Assembly (NCBI GenBank): GCA_000155435.1
Contig: DS990260.1
Span: 2,620,060 to 2,684,059, forward strand
Reading direction: 5' to 3'
Length of the DNA: 64,000 nucleotides
Origin: Clostridiales bacterium 1_7_47FAA
GTDB lineage: Bacteria; Bacillota; Clostridia; Lachnospirales; Lachnospiraceae
A model generated the notes under the pieces. It was not told the origin of the DNA and ran no database searches. It saw only the letters and a program-made list of their open reading frames with translations. Positions within the stretch are counted from its first letter, which is position 1. Every line of letters starts with the position of its first letter. Positions 54,234 to 62,171 of the stretch are shown here, one piece after another. Both the position numbers and the translations under genes were made by a program.

Positions 54234-55346
54234 TTATTCCATATAACCCATTTCCTTATAATAAGCCTCAGCGCCTGGATGGATCGGAGCGCCCAGCTTA
54301 ATGGGCTCCCATGCAGTCTCAGGATTAAATGCCTCCAGGGCGGCGCTTGCGTTCACAAGTGTCTGTGTGTTCTCACACAGGGCCTTTGTCATTGTATAAA
54401 CAGTGGCATCATCCAGCTCAGCGGATACAAGGATTACCTGCGGGGAACCGACTGTTTTGATTTCCGCGTCCTGGCCTGACCAGGTTCCTGCCGGAATGAC
54501 GGTATAGTCAAAGCCTTCTTTTGTCAGCTTTTCCAGGGTATCGTCACTTAACTGAGGGAAATACATATCTGCTGTCATACACAGTTCGGATGTGGCGGAC
54601 TGTCCCGGCGCGATATGGTCAATCGTCATATCTGCCTTGCCATCCTTTAACAGGCTGACAATTGCATCTGAACCTGTCTGGGTAACGCTTCCTCCCCAGG
54701 ACTCAACATCCTCGTAGCTCACCCCAAGCACTTCCAGCACCTTATTGCAGGCCAGTTCCCCGAATGCGCCGGAGGATTTAACTGCTATGCGGACCGGATA
54801 CTTCTGGGCAACCAGCTCCTCAACCGTTGTGATACCTGTCTTATCAACAAACGACTGGGTAAAAATCACGTTGAGGATTGCCTTGTCCAGGCCGCCTGCA
54901 AGGCCTCTTACGTTTTCTGTGGGCGGATTACCAAGGATTCCTGTCTCGCATGCCCACTTGGCAGGAGCGCCGTTGCTGATTGTCACATTACACTGGTTAT
55001 TTTCAAGAATCACAGGGGAACCCACGCCGCCTGGGGATGTGGTGGTCACATCAATGACAGAGCCGTTTGGAAATGCATCCGTAAACAGGTTTGCCATTGT
55101 GGACGCATATACGTATGCAGTGGTCCCTACGTCCTGGGTTGCAAATGTAATCTCAACCGGTGCCGTTACCGCATAGGCACCGTCTGTCTGGCTGGCCGCG
55201 CTTTCCCCGGCCTGCGTGTCAGCCTGTGCTTCTGTCACCGAAGCAGCCACAGTGGTTTCCTGGGTTGAACCGGAACAGCCTGCCAGCCCTGCTGCCATCA
55301 TACCTGCCATACCGAATGCGAATAATTTCTTCATTGTCTTTTTCAT
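54234..55346 (-). CDS. TAXI-family TRAP solute-binding lipoprotein
   Basis: 370 residues. The lipoprotein signal (FGMAGMMAAGLAGCSGS, lipidated Cys in LAGC) is followed by a Ser/Thr/Ala-rich linker. The TAXI-type binding domain then follows (FATQDVGTTAYVYASTMANL, NVTISNGAPAKWACETG, PVRIAVKSSGAFGELACNKV). It delivers substrate to the fused permease. GGAGGG lies nine bases before the ATG, which overlaps the PdxA2-like stop by ATGA. The substrate is presumably the four-carbon (or related) sugar acid handled by the neighbouring enzymes. Confidence 0.92.
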   Translation of the reverse strand: MKKTMKKLFAFGMAGMMAAGLAGCSGSTQETTVAASVTEAQADTQAGESAASQTDGAYAVTAPVEITFATQDVGTTAYVYASTMANLFTDAFPNGSVIDVTTTSPGGVGSPVILENNQCNVTISNGAPAKWACETGILGNPPTENVRGLAGGLDKAILNVIFTQSFVDKTGITTVEELVAQKYPVRIAVKSSGAFGELACNKVLEVLGVSYEDVESWGGSVTQTGSDAIVSLLKDGKADMTIDHIAPGQSATSELCMTADMYFPQLSDDTLEKLTKEGFDYTVIPAGTWSGQDAEIKTVGSPQVILVSAELDDATVYTMTKALCENTQTLVNASAALEAFNPETAWEPIKLGAPIHPGAEAYYKEMGYME

Positions 55347-56431
55347 TTACTTAACCCTCCGTCTATTGTTCTTTTTGCAGTTTTTGCTTTATTGCTTTTT
55401 GAAAGACGAATGCCGTAATCAATGGCATTTATCAGACTTAACTCATTTGCGATTCCCTGGCCCGCCTGGTCAAATGCGGTTCCGTGGTCCACGCTGGCCC
55501 TTACGATGGGAAGCCCCAGCGTTATGTTAACACCCGCGACCGCATCCCATTTCTGCTGTTCCTGATTATATACGAAGCCAATTACCTTCAGCGGGATATG
55601 TCCCTGGTCATGATACATGGCCACCACCATATCATACCACCCGCCTCTGGCTTTTGAAAAGATTGTATCCGGCGGGACCGGGCCTTCTGCCTGGATTCCT
55701 TCTGCCTTGGCAGCTTCAATCGCCGGGATGATTTCGTCAATCTCCTCCCTGCCGAAGAGGCCGTTCTCCCCGCTGTGGGGGTTAAGGCCTGCCACGCCGA
55801 TTCTTGGCTGTTCCAGTCCCAGGTCCCTGCAGGCCTGGTATGCAATGCGTATGACCTCCAGCACCCGGTCCTTCTTCACCCGGTCACAGGCTTCCCGCAG
55901 GGATACATGGGTAGATACGTGCACTACCCGGATATTCTCATGGGCCAGCATCATGGTATATTTTTTGGTTCCTGTCATATCCGCATACACTTCGGTATGG
56001 CCTGAGTAATGATGTCCGGCCATGTTGATGGCTTCTTTATTAAAGGCATTGGTGACCGTGCCGTCAACCTCCCCGGCCATAGCCATCTGTATCACCTTTT
56101 CCACGTAACGGAACGCGGCCTCCCCGGCCATCACGGATACCTTTCCACGTTCCAGCTTATCCATGTCCACCAGATCCATATCATACACATCTATGGTACC
56201 TGCCTGGAACAGGGCCTCTTCTACGGAATGGACCGGATGTATCCTGACATCCTCTTTTCCCACAATTTTAACTGCTGCCTCCATCACGCCTGCATCCCCG
56301 ATGACCAGCGGACGGCATTTGTCATAAATCTCATTGTTGGCCAGGGCCTTTACAGTAATCTCCGGTCCTATACTGGCCGGGTCCCCCATTGTAATCCCAA
56401 TTATCAGACGCTCATCCATATCTGTCAGCAC
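55343..56431 (-). CDS. pdxA2: PdxA-family dehydrogenase, PdxA2-like
   Basis: Up to 362 residues. The PdxA fold is recognised by IIGITMGDPASIGPEITVKA, metal ligands in HHYSGHTEVYA, GLNPHSGENG, AMYHDQGHIPLK and VDHGTAFDQAGQGIA. PdxA2 proteins oxidatively decarboxylate D-threonate 4-phosphate (or an erythronate 4-phosphate) to dihydroxyacetone phosphate. They pair with DUF1537 kinases, one of which lies in the same operon, which is why I prefer this to pyridoxine synthesis. The start may be GTG 56431, overlapping the DapA-like stop, or the ATG four codons later. Confidence 0.85.
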   Translation of the reverse strand: MLTDMDERLIIGITMGDPASIGPEITVKALANNEIYDKCRPLVIGDAGVMEAAVKIVGKEDVRIHPVHSVEEALFQAGTIDVYDMDLVDMDKLERGKVSVMAGEAAFRYVEKVIQMAMAGEVDGTVTNAFNKEAINMAGHHYSGHTEVYADMTGTKKYTMMLAHENIRVVHVSTHVSLREACDRVKKDRVLEVIRIAYQACRDLGLEQPRIGVAGLNPHSGENGLFGREEIDEIIPAIEAAKAEGIQAEGPVPPDTIFSKARGGWYDMVVAMYHDQGHIPLKVIGFVYNQEQQKWDAVAGVNITLGLPIVRASVDHGTAFDQAGQGIANELSLINAIDYGIRLSKSNKAKTAKRTIDGGLSK

Positions 56432-57327
56432 ATCCCTTTCTCATGGTTTTCAGCCAGCACCTTCTTTAACGCCTCAATGCCCTCTTCCGGCACCTGGTTA
56501 AACGGCGCCCTGCATTTTCCTACCGGATATCCCAAAAGCGCTACCGCTGTCTTTACAATGGTATTGGGATTGCCGAACCGGAAGCATGCGCGGAAGGAAC
56601 GGATGCTGTCCTGGGCCTTCCTGGCATTTTCCATATCGCCTGCCACAAAGTAATCGTAGATGGACGCCATCACCTCCGGAAATACGTTTGCACATCCTGC
56701 GATGCCGCCCGTCCCCCCTGCCAGGAGGTTCCAGAGTATCAGGGAATCATTGCCGGACAGCACGGCGAAGCCGTCGCTTTCCCTGGTCTGTTCAATGTAC
56801 TGGAGCATATTGTCAAAATTGCCGGAGCTGTCCTTGGCCCCTACAATATTTTCTATCCTGCTTAGACGGGCAACCGTTGCCGGCGCCAGGGCATTGCCGG
56901 TCCTGGCCGGTATATTGTAGAGGACAATGGGCATATCCACTGCCTCTGCCACTGCACGGTAGTGCTCATACAGCTCATTCTGGGACGCCGCGGCAAAGGA
57001 CGGGGTAATGATGGAGAGCACATCCGCTCCCAGGGACTGCGCCATCCTGGACTGGCGGATGGTATCCTTTGTGCTGATGCACCCGGTTCCCGCATAGACC
57101 GGAACCCGTCCCTTTGTCTCATCTATCACAATGCCCAGGACCTGCTCTTTTTCCGCCTCGCTTAATATGTATCCCTCCCCATTCGTCCCAAATGGGAACA
57201 GGCCGTGGACGCCTCCCTTTATCTGGCGGTTGACCTGGTTCCTCAGTTCAGCCTCATTGATGGTCTCGTCCTCATTCATGGGCGTAATGATCGGCGGGAT
57301 GATTCCCTTGATTTCCACCTTTTTCAT
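56425..57327 (-). CDS. Dihydrodipicolinate synthase (DapA)-family lyase
   Basis: 300 residues, class I aldolase of the DapA superfamily. Landmarks are IPPIITPMNEDETIN, GTNGEGYILSEAEKEQVL, the Tyr of VLYNIPARTG and the Schiff-base Lys in IVGAKDSSGN. In this setting a 2-keto-3-deoxy-acid aldolase or dehydratase role is more likely than lysine synthesis; the reaction is inferred. GGAGGAGG precedes the ATG. It is separated from the upstream alcohol dehydrogenase by an array of 27-bp repeats and overlaps the PdxA2-like gene. Confidence 0.88.
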   Translation of the reverse strand: MKKVEIKGIIPPIITPMNEDETINEAELRNQVNRQIKGGVHGLFPFGTNGEGYILSEAEKEQVLGIVIDETKGRVPVYAGTGCISTKDTIRQSRMAQSLGADVLSIITPSFAAASQNELYEHYRAVAEAVDMPIVLYNIPARTGNALAPATVARLSRIENIVGAKDSSGNFDNMLQYIEQTRESDGFAVLSGNDSLILWNLLAGGTGGIAGCANVFPEVMASIYDYFVAGDMENARKAQDSIRSFRACFRFGNPNTIVKTAVALLGYPVGKCRAPFNQVPEEGIEALKKVLAENHEKGMC

Positions 57328-57366
57328 CCTGTTGTTCCTCCTCCTTCTATGCCAAATCCTGCTGTT

Positions 57367-57529
57367 CTTTGTATTTCAACATTATACATGTATCTTTTTA
57401 TTCCAACATTTTACATGCATCTTTGTATTCCTGCATTTTACATGTACCTTTTTATTCCTGCATTTTACATGTATCTTTGTATTCCTTCATTTTACATGTA
57501 TTCTTTGTATTCCCGCATTTTACATGATT
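57367..57529. repeat. Six 27-bp tandem repeats inside the operon
   Basis: Units begin at 57367, 57394, 57421, 57448, 57475 and 57503. Consensus CTTTGTATTCCTGCATTTTA continues CATGTAT. One unit has an extra base, and the G/T at position 5 alternates between early copies. The last unit contains the stop codon of the alcohol dehydrogenase gene. The array lies between that stop and the DapA-like ribosome site. Confidence 0.92.
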
Positions 57530-58680
57530 TCCATATACAGTTTCCTGGCATCCTCAGGGGTGACTTCCCGCATATTATTCACCAGAAGCCGCTTGACATC
57601 CATGCCTGCCTCCACCAGTGCATCCAGGTCCTGGTCCCCAACCCCGTACTCCCTGAGGCTGGACGGTATCTCAAGATGGGTTACTATCTCGTCCAGACGG
57701 CGTATGATCCAGGCCGACTTTTCCTCCGGTGTCCTCTGGGGCATGCCTTTGCCTCCGGCTATCCGGTCATAGGCTGCCGCGAATCTGTCCCTGCAGGCCG
57801 GTTCGTTAAACTTCATCACCGGTACCAGGAGCATGGCATTGGAAACGCCATGGGGTATATGGTACTTTCCTCCCAGGGGATAGGACAGTGCATGAACTGC
57901 CGTTGTTCCTGATGCGGTTATGGCTGCGCCCGCATAGAAGGCGGCTATGAGCATGGCGTTTTTGGCATCCAGGGCATCGGGGTCATCACACGCCCTTTCT
58001 ATATTGGTAAGGATTAAATCCAGGGCTTCCAGTGCAAATGTATCGCTGAAGGGATTGGCCTTATTGGAAGTATAACACTCAATCGCATGGGCAAGGGCGT
58101 CCACACCCGTGGCTGCCGCGATTTTCCTTGGAAGGTTTTTAATCATTTCCCCGTCCAGGATTACATAGTCAGCTATCATCGCATCGTTGACAATCCCTAC
58201 CTTCAGCTCCTTCTCAGGAACCGCCACAATGCTGTTGGGGGTTGCTTCGGAACCAGTCCCTGCCGTGGTGGGTATCATGAGGGTTGGGACGCATTTCTTT
58301 GCAAGACAGGGATCATCAAGCAAATCCCTGACCGTGTATGCGTCCGTTGCCAGGACCGAGGCCAGCTTCGCGATATCCATCACGCTTCCACCGCCCACTG
58401 CTATAATAAGTCCGGCCTTCTCAGCCTTAAAGGCATCAATGACCTTCTGGGCCTCCTCACAGTCAGGCTCTGCAGGCAGTCCGTCTAAGACCGAATATCC
58501 TACCCCCGCCTCCTTTAGCAGGGATAATGGTTTCTCAAGGAGTCCGGCAGCCATGATTCCCTTGTCACTGAACACAACTGCTTTCCCGGCACATGTCCCG
58601 GCAATCTCCTTGATATGGTCCAAGGCTCCCTCACCGCTGTAAACCACATGAGGCATCTTTAATGTATACTGTGTCAGCAT
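57520..58680 (-). CDS. Iron-containing alcohol dehydrogenase
   Basis: 386 residues of the group III Fe-dependent family. Cofactor motif IIAVGGGSVMDIAKL, PTTAGTGSEATPNSIV, and metal ligands in GVDALAHAIECYTS and HALSYPLGGKYHIPHG. It should oxidise or reduce an aldehyde/alcohol, such as a four-carbon semialdehyde, with NAD. It overlaps the kinase gene by seven bases. Its stop codon lies in the 27-bp repeat array. Confidence 0.92.
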   Translation of the reverse strand: MLTQYTLKMPHVVYSGEGALDHIKEIAGTCAGKAVVFSDKGIMAAGLLEKPLSLLKEAGVGYSVLDGLPAEPDCEEAQKVIDAFKAEKAGLIIAVGGGSVMDIAKLASVLATDAYTVRDLLDDPCLAKKCVPTLMIPTTAGTGSEATPNSIVAVPEKELKVGIVNDAMIADYVILDGEMIKNLPRKIAAATGVDALAHAIECYTSNKANPFSDTFALEALDLILTNIERACDDPDALDAKNAMLIAAFYAGAAITASGTTAVHALSYPLGGKYHIPHGVSNAMLLVPVMKFNEPACRDRFAAAYDRIAGGKGMPQRTPEEKSAWIIRRLDEIVTHLEIPSSLREYGVGDQDLDALVEAGMDVKRLLVNNMREVTPEDARKLYMEIM

Positions 58681-59981
58681 AATACCCTCTCTTTCTTATA
58701 CAATATCGTATCCGCCAGCTGTACCAGCAGGTCCTCTGTCCCAAAGCCGCCTGACTTGGATATGACCTGATACATATTATCATTAATCTTAAAGCGTGAC
58801 AGCACGGTTCCCGGCGCCATCTCGCAGACCGGTTCCATCTCACAGACCTTTATCTGATTCATGAATCCCAGAAGCGTGTCGCCTCCTGTTATCAAAAGCG
58901 TACTGTTGAGACCGCGTTCCACCATATGCTTAAGGATATAACCCATGGAATCCGCAATCCTGGTCCTCACCTCATCCAGGCTGATGCCCTTTTCCCTGGC
59001 ATATTCCATGGTCTCATCCGTCCCGTCGTAATCATTGCTGTCAAGGATGGACCTGCGTTCCAGCCGGCATTGCAGCATCCATTTCTTCAGCACTGCCTGC
59101 CCCTCATCTGTCTTCCAGTATCCCCTGTCCAGCTTTTGCCTGGGTGTCAGCCGTATTCTGGTGAATCCATGTTCCTCCGCATAATCCAGCTGTTTTTTTG
59201 TAATGGGATTCACGCTTCCGCAGGCTGCCAGGAACCTGGGTATGAATTCCGGCGCATAGGATTCCCGGCCCTCCAGGCCCAAAAGTCCAGGCAGTACCGA
59301 TGCAAATCCCGCGCACCCGGCCATGACCGACAACCGGCCTTTACGGTACAGGTCCAAAGCGGCGGCTGTCAGGCCCTCCTGTGACCGTGCATCATATACA
59401 GCTATGCGTGACAGCGGACCATCGTCCGGTGCCTGCCCATCTTCCATCAGGGCCTTATTGCCGTCCCCATCTTCTTCCTTAATCACTTCAACCCGGATGT
59501 TGCTCTGCTGATGGATGATATCAGGTACGAATGAACAGGTGACCGGCTCAAAGGGGTCTTTCCCAAATACGCTGTCCTTTACAGGAACATCATTTATGTA
59601 ATGGATTCCTTCCCTTGTGGTTCTGCCCATCTGTGGAAATGCAGGAATGAAAGGAAGGATGTCCTGACCGGATGCGTCTAAAAGCGCGGTCAGCTCACTG
59701 CCGATATTCCCCCGTAACGCCGAGTCTGTCTTCTTATAAATAAATGGTATGCCGCAGGCCATGGCCCTCTTTGTGATATTCCACACCACTTCATAAGCAT
59801 CCCTGCTGTCAAGATGCCTTGTCTCGGCATCCATCACCAGGACCCTGACCCCCTCGTCCGCCTTCCTGTAATCATACCGGGTATCCGTAACCACCCTCAC
59901 AACGGTGCCAGCCGCCGCGAATTGGACTCCCGTATCCAGAGCACCTGTAAAATCATCCGCTATTATCAGTAAGGTTATCAC
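58674..59981 (-). CDS. Four-carbon acid sugar kinase (DUF1537 family)
   Basis: 435 residues. The N-terminal domain has LLIIADDFTGALDTGVQFA and FIYKKTDSALRGNIGSEL. The C-terminal nucleotide-binding domain has LLITGGDTLLGFMNQI and SKSGGFGTEDLLVQLAD. This matches the DtnK/OtnK family that phosphorylates D-threonate or D-erythronate at carbon 4. The start is GTG 59981 (V read as Met), near a GGTG site. It is the first gene of the minus-strand operon, with an inverted repeat 20-40 bases upstream. The PdxA2-like dehydrogenase downstream would use its product. Confidence 0.88.
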   Translation of the reverse strand: MITLLIIADDFTGALDTGVQFAAAGTVVRVVTDTRYDYRKADEGVRVLVMDAETRHLDSRDAYEVVWNITKRAMACGIPFIYKKTDSALRGNIGSELTALLDASGQDILPFIPAFPQMGRTTREGIHYINDVPVKDSVFGKDPFEPVTCSFVPDIIHQQSNIRVEVIKEEDGDGNKALMEDGQAPDDGPLSRIAVYDARSQEGLTAAALDLYRKGRLSVMAGCAGFASVLPGLLGLEGRESYAPEFIPRFLAACGSVNPITKKQLDYAEEHGFTRIRLTPRQKLDRGYWKTDEGQAVLKKWMLQCRLERRSILDSNDYDGTDETMEYAREKGISLDEVRTRIADSMGYILKHMVERGLNSTLLITGGDTLLGFMNQIKVCEMEPVCEMAPGTVLSRFKINDNMYQVISKSGGFGTEDLLVQLADTILYKKERVLC

Positions 59982-60000
59982 TCAATCACCGCCAGTCCCC

Positions 60001-60023
60001 GTATGTTGCATTTATGAACATAC
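60001..60023. promoter_or_regulatory. Inverted repeat upstream of the kinase operon
   Basis: GTATGTT and AACATAC form a perfect 7-bp inverted repeat with a 9-base spacer. It lies 20 bases before the GTG start of the kinase gene, at a place where bound protein would block transcription or translation. Related TATGTTCA sequences occur at 60109 and 60151. Confidence 0.6.
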
Positions 60024-60108
60024 AGGTTTAATTTTTTATTGTTTCTCTCTTAGTTCTGTTTCAGTTTACTAAATATCGGCTGGGTTTTCAACTGCTTTTC
60101 TCGTCTTT

Positions 60109-60158
60109 TATGTTCATATATGAAACATTTTAATTCTACCCCTGGATTTATATGTTCA
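60109..60158. promoter_or_regulatory. Candidate operator sites upstream of the PrpR-like gene
   Basis: ATGTTCATATATGAAACAT (60110-60128) is an imperfect palindrome, and TATGTTCA recurs at 60151-60158. The half-site matches the inverted repeat at 60001-60023 near the divergent operon. One regulator, most simply the PrpR-like protein itself, may bind both. Confidence 0.5.
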
Positions 60159-60202
60159 ATTATGTTACACTTGTTTCAGATAGAAACAGTGGAGGTGCTT
60201 AT

Positions 60203-61999
60203 ATGGAATCGCCTAAGATTAAAGTCCTTGGAATCGCCCCTTATGAAGCAATGAAAAATGTGATGGAAAAGCTGGCCCGGAAAAGGCCTCAGATGGAAAT
60301 GGATGTGTATGTGGGGGATTTAAAAAAGGGGGTTGATATCGCCCAAAAGAATATCCAGGGAAACTATGACGTCATCATATCGCGGGGCGGCACAGCGGAA
60401 ATGATTGGCAAGGTGACCCATATACCTGTCATCGAAATCAGCCTGTCCGTCTATGATATACTGAGGGCCATGAAGCTGGCTGAGAACTATTCCGACAAGT
60501 ATGCCGTGGTCGGGTTCCCCAGCATCACCAGCAGTGCCCACCTGCTCTGCGACCTGCTGCAATATAAGATAGACATCGTGACCATACACAATGAAAATGA
60601 AGTGGAATCCACCCTGCGGGATTTAAAGAAGAACGGATGCCGCATGATCCTGTGTGACATGATTGCCAATACAACCGCAAAAAAGCTGGGGCTGAATTCC
60701 ATCCTTATTACCTCGGGCAACGAAAGCATCGAGAATGCATTTGACCAGGCATACAAGCTCTGCATCAGCTATGCCAATATCAAAGAGGAAAATTCCCTTC
60801 TGGGCGAAATCATCCGCGGGGAAAATTCCTATACGTTTGTGTTTGATGAAAAACAGAACCTGTACTTCACCACCTGGGACAACGATGATTCTGAAATCAC
60901 CGATATCCTGCGCAGGGAGATACCCGAGACACTGAACGGGGATAATTACAAGGCATTCCGCAACATTGACGGCAACCTGTTCTCCATCAACAGCCGTGTG
61001 ATTGAAAAGTCCCTGCACCGTTACGCCGTGTTTTACGTGTCATCCACCAAGGTACCCATGGCCACCAGCAAATACGGCATCCTGTTTTCCAATAAGCGGG
61101 AGGCGGAACAGCATTTTTACAACAGTTTCTACAGTATCACAGGCTCCATGCAGGGTTTAAGGAATACGGTGGAGCAGATCAGCCAGAGCAGCTTTCCGGT
61201 TATGATTTCAGGCGAGGAGGGCACGGGAAAGGAACAGATTGCCCGGGCCATCTATGCACAAAGCTCCCTGCAGCACAATCCGCTTATCGCCATTAACTGC
61301 AGTCTTGTCAATGACAAGAGCTGGGGCTTTTTAACCAATCATTACAACTCACCATTAAATGATAACAACAATACGATATATTTTAAAAATATCGAGGAGC
61401 TTCCCTCGGAACGGCGCAAACAGCTTCTGTCCATCATACTGGACATGAACCTGGACAAGCGGAACCGGCTTATATTCTCCTGTGTCAGCGCCAGCCAGAC
61501 CGCCCTGCCGTCTGCTGCCAGGGAATTTGTCAACCTGCTCTCCTGCATGACCATCCATCTGCCGCCCCTGCGTGAACGGATGGAGGAACTCCCCACGATT
61601 TCAAGCCTGTACCTTGGGAACCTGAACGTGGAGCTGGCCCGCCAGATCATCGGATTCGAACCGGAGGCCATGGCCCTGCTGGAGGCATATGACTGGCCGT
61701 ATAACTACACCCAGTTCAAGCGGGTCATCAATGAACTGGCAGTCATTACCTCCACACCGTATATAAGCGCCCGTGACGTCAGGTCACTTTTAGAAAAGGA
61801 AAAGGCCTCCTCCTTTACCGGCTCCGGCCAGACAGAGGAGACCCGCCATACAGGCCTGGATATAAACCGTACCCTGGACGAGATTACCTGCGATATAATC
61901 GGACAGGTACTGTCCCAGAACAACGGCAACCAAAGCGCGGCAGCGAAACAGCTTGGGATTAGCCGGACCACACTGTGGAGGTATATGAACCGCAGATAA
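60203..61999 (+). CDS. PrpR-like regulator with degenerate AAA domain
   Basis: 598 residues. The N-terminus is a PrpR/propionate-activator-type sensor (IAPYEAMKNVMEKL, YDVIISRGGTAEMI, IEISLSVYDILRAM). Next comes an uncertain linker, then an AAA-like domain with Walker A-like MISGEEGTGKEQIARAIY but no GAFTGA loop: after NCSLV the sequence goes to FLTNHYNSPLNDN instead. The Fis-type HTH is at the end (NGNQSAAAKQLGISRTTLWR). Sigma-54 activation is therefore unlikely; a sigma-70 regulator is more plausible. Start at 60203 after GGAGGTG. Divergent from the sugar-acid operon it probably controls. Confidence 0.85.
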   Translation: MESPKIKVLGIAPYEAMKNVMEKLARKRPQMEMDVYVGDLKKGVDIAQKNIQGNYDVIISRGGTAEMIGKVTHIPVIEISLSVYDILRAMKLAENYSDKYAVVGFPSITSSAHLLCDLLQYKIDIVTIHNENEVESTLRDLKKNGCRMILCDMIANTTAKKLGLNSILITSGNESIENAFDQAYKLCISYANIKEENSLLGEIIRGENSYTFVFDEKQNLYFTTWDNDDSEITDILRREIPETLNGDNYKAFRNIDGNLFSINSRVIEKSLHRYAVFYVSSTKVPMATSKYGILFSNKREAEQHFYNSFYSITGSMQGLRNTVEQISQSSFPVMISGEEGTGKEQIARAIYAQSSLQHNPLIAINCSLVNDKSWGFLTNHYNSPLNDNNNTIYFKNIEELPSERRKQLLSIILDMNLDKRNRLIFSCVSASQTALPSAAREFVNLLSCMTIHLPPLRERMEELPTISSLYLGNLNVELARQIIGFEPEAMALLEAYDWPYNYTQFKRVINELAVITSTPYISARDVRSLLEKEKASSFTGSGQTEETRHTGLDINRTLDEITCDIIGQVLSQNNGNQSAAAKQLGISRTTLWRYMNRR

Positions 62000-62007
62000 A
62001 CAGGCCC

Positions 62008-62171
62008 TAGAGCGTGTTTGAAAATTGCTTTCCGTCAGCTGTGCGTCCCACTTCGTGGGAGATTTGGTCCCGATGAGGGAGGCGTAGCGGGCTACGTTGA
62101 CCGAATTGGGACCAAATATGCCGCGATGTGGGGGGTGCAGATGGCGGGAATGAATTTTCAAGCACGCTCTA
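62008..62171. mobile_element. MITE-like element, long copy
   Basis: A 164-base non-coding element bounded by TA and imperfect inverted ends. The left end reads TAGAGCGTGTTTGAAAATTG; the right end, reverse complemented, reads TTAGAGCGTGCTTGAAAATT. The interior has a short GC-rich hairpin-capable part (GGTCCCGATGAGG ... GAATTGGGACC). It shares its left end with the copy at 50994-51075. No transposase is present. Its right end provides the TAG stop of the M20 peptidase gene (62169-62171). Confidence 0.75.

Noticed and set aside
57367-57529. CRISPR array
   Set aside because: The 27-bp units are directly adjacent with no spacers, and no cas gene is nearby.
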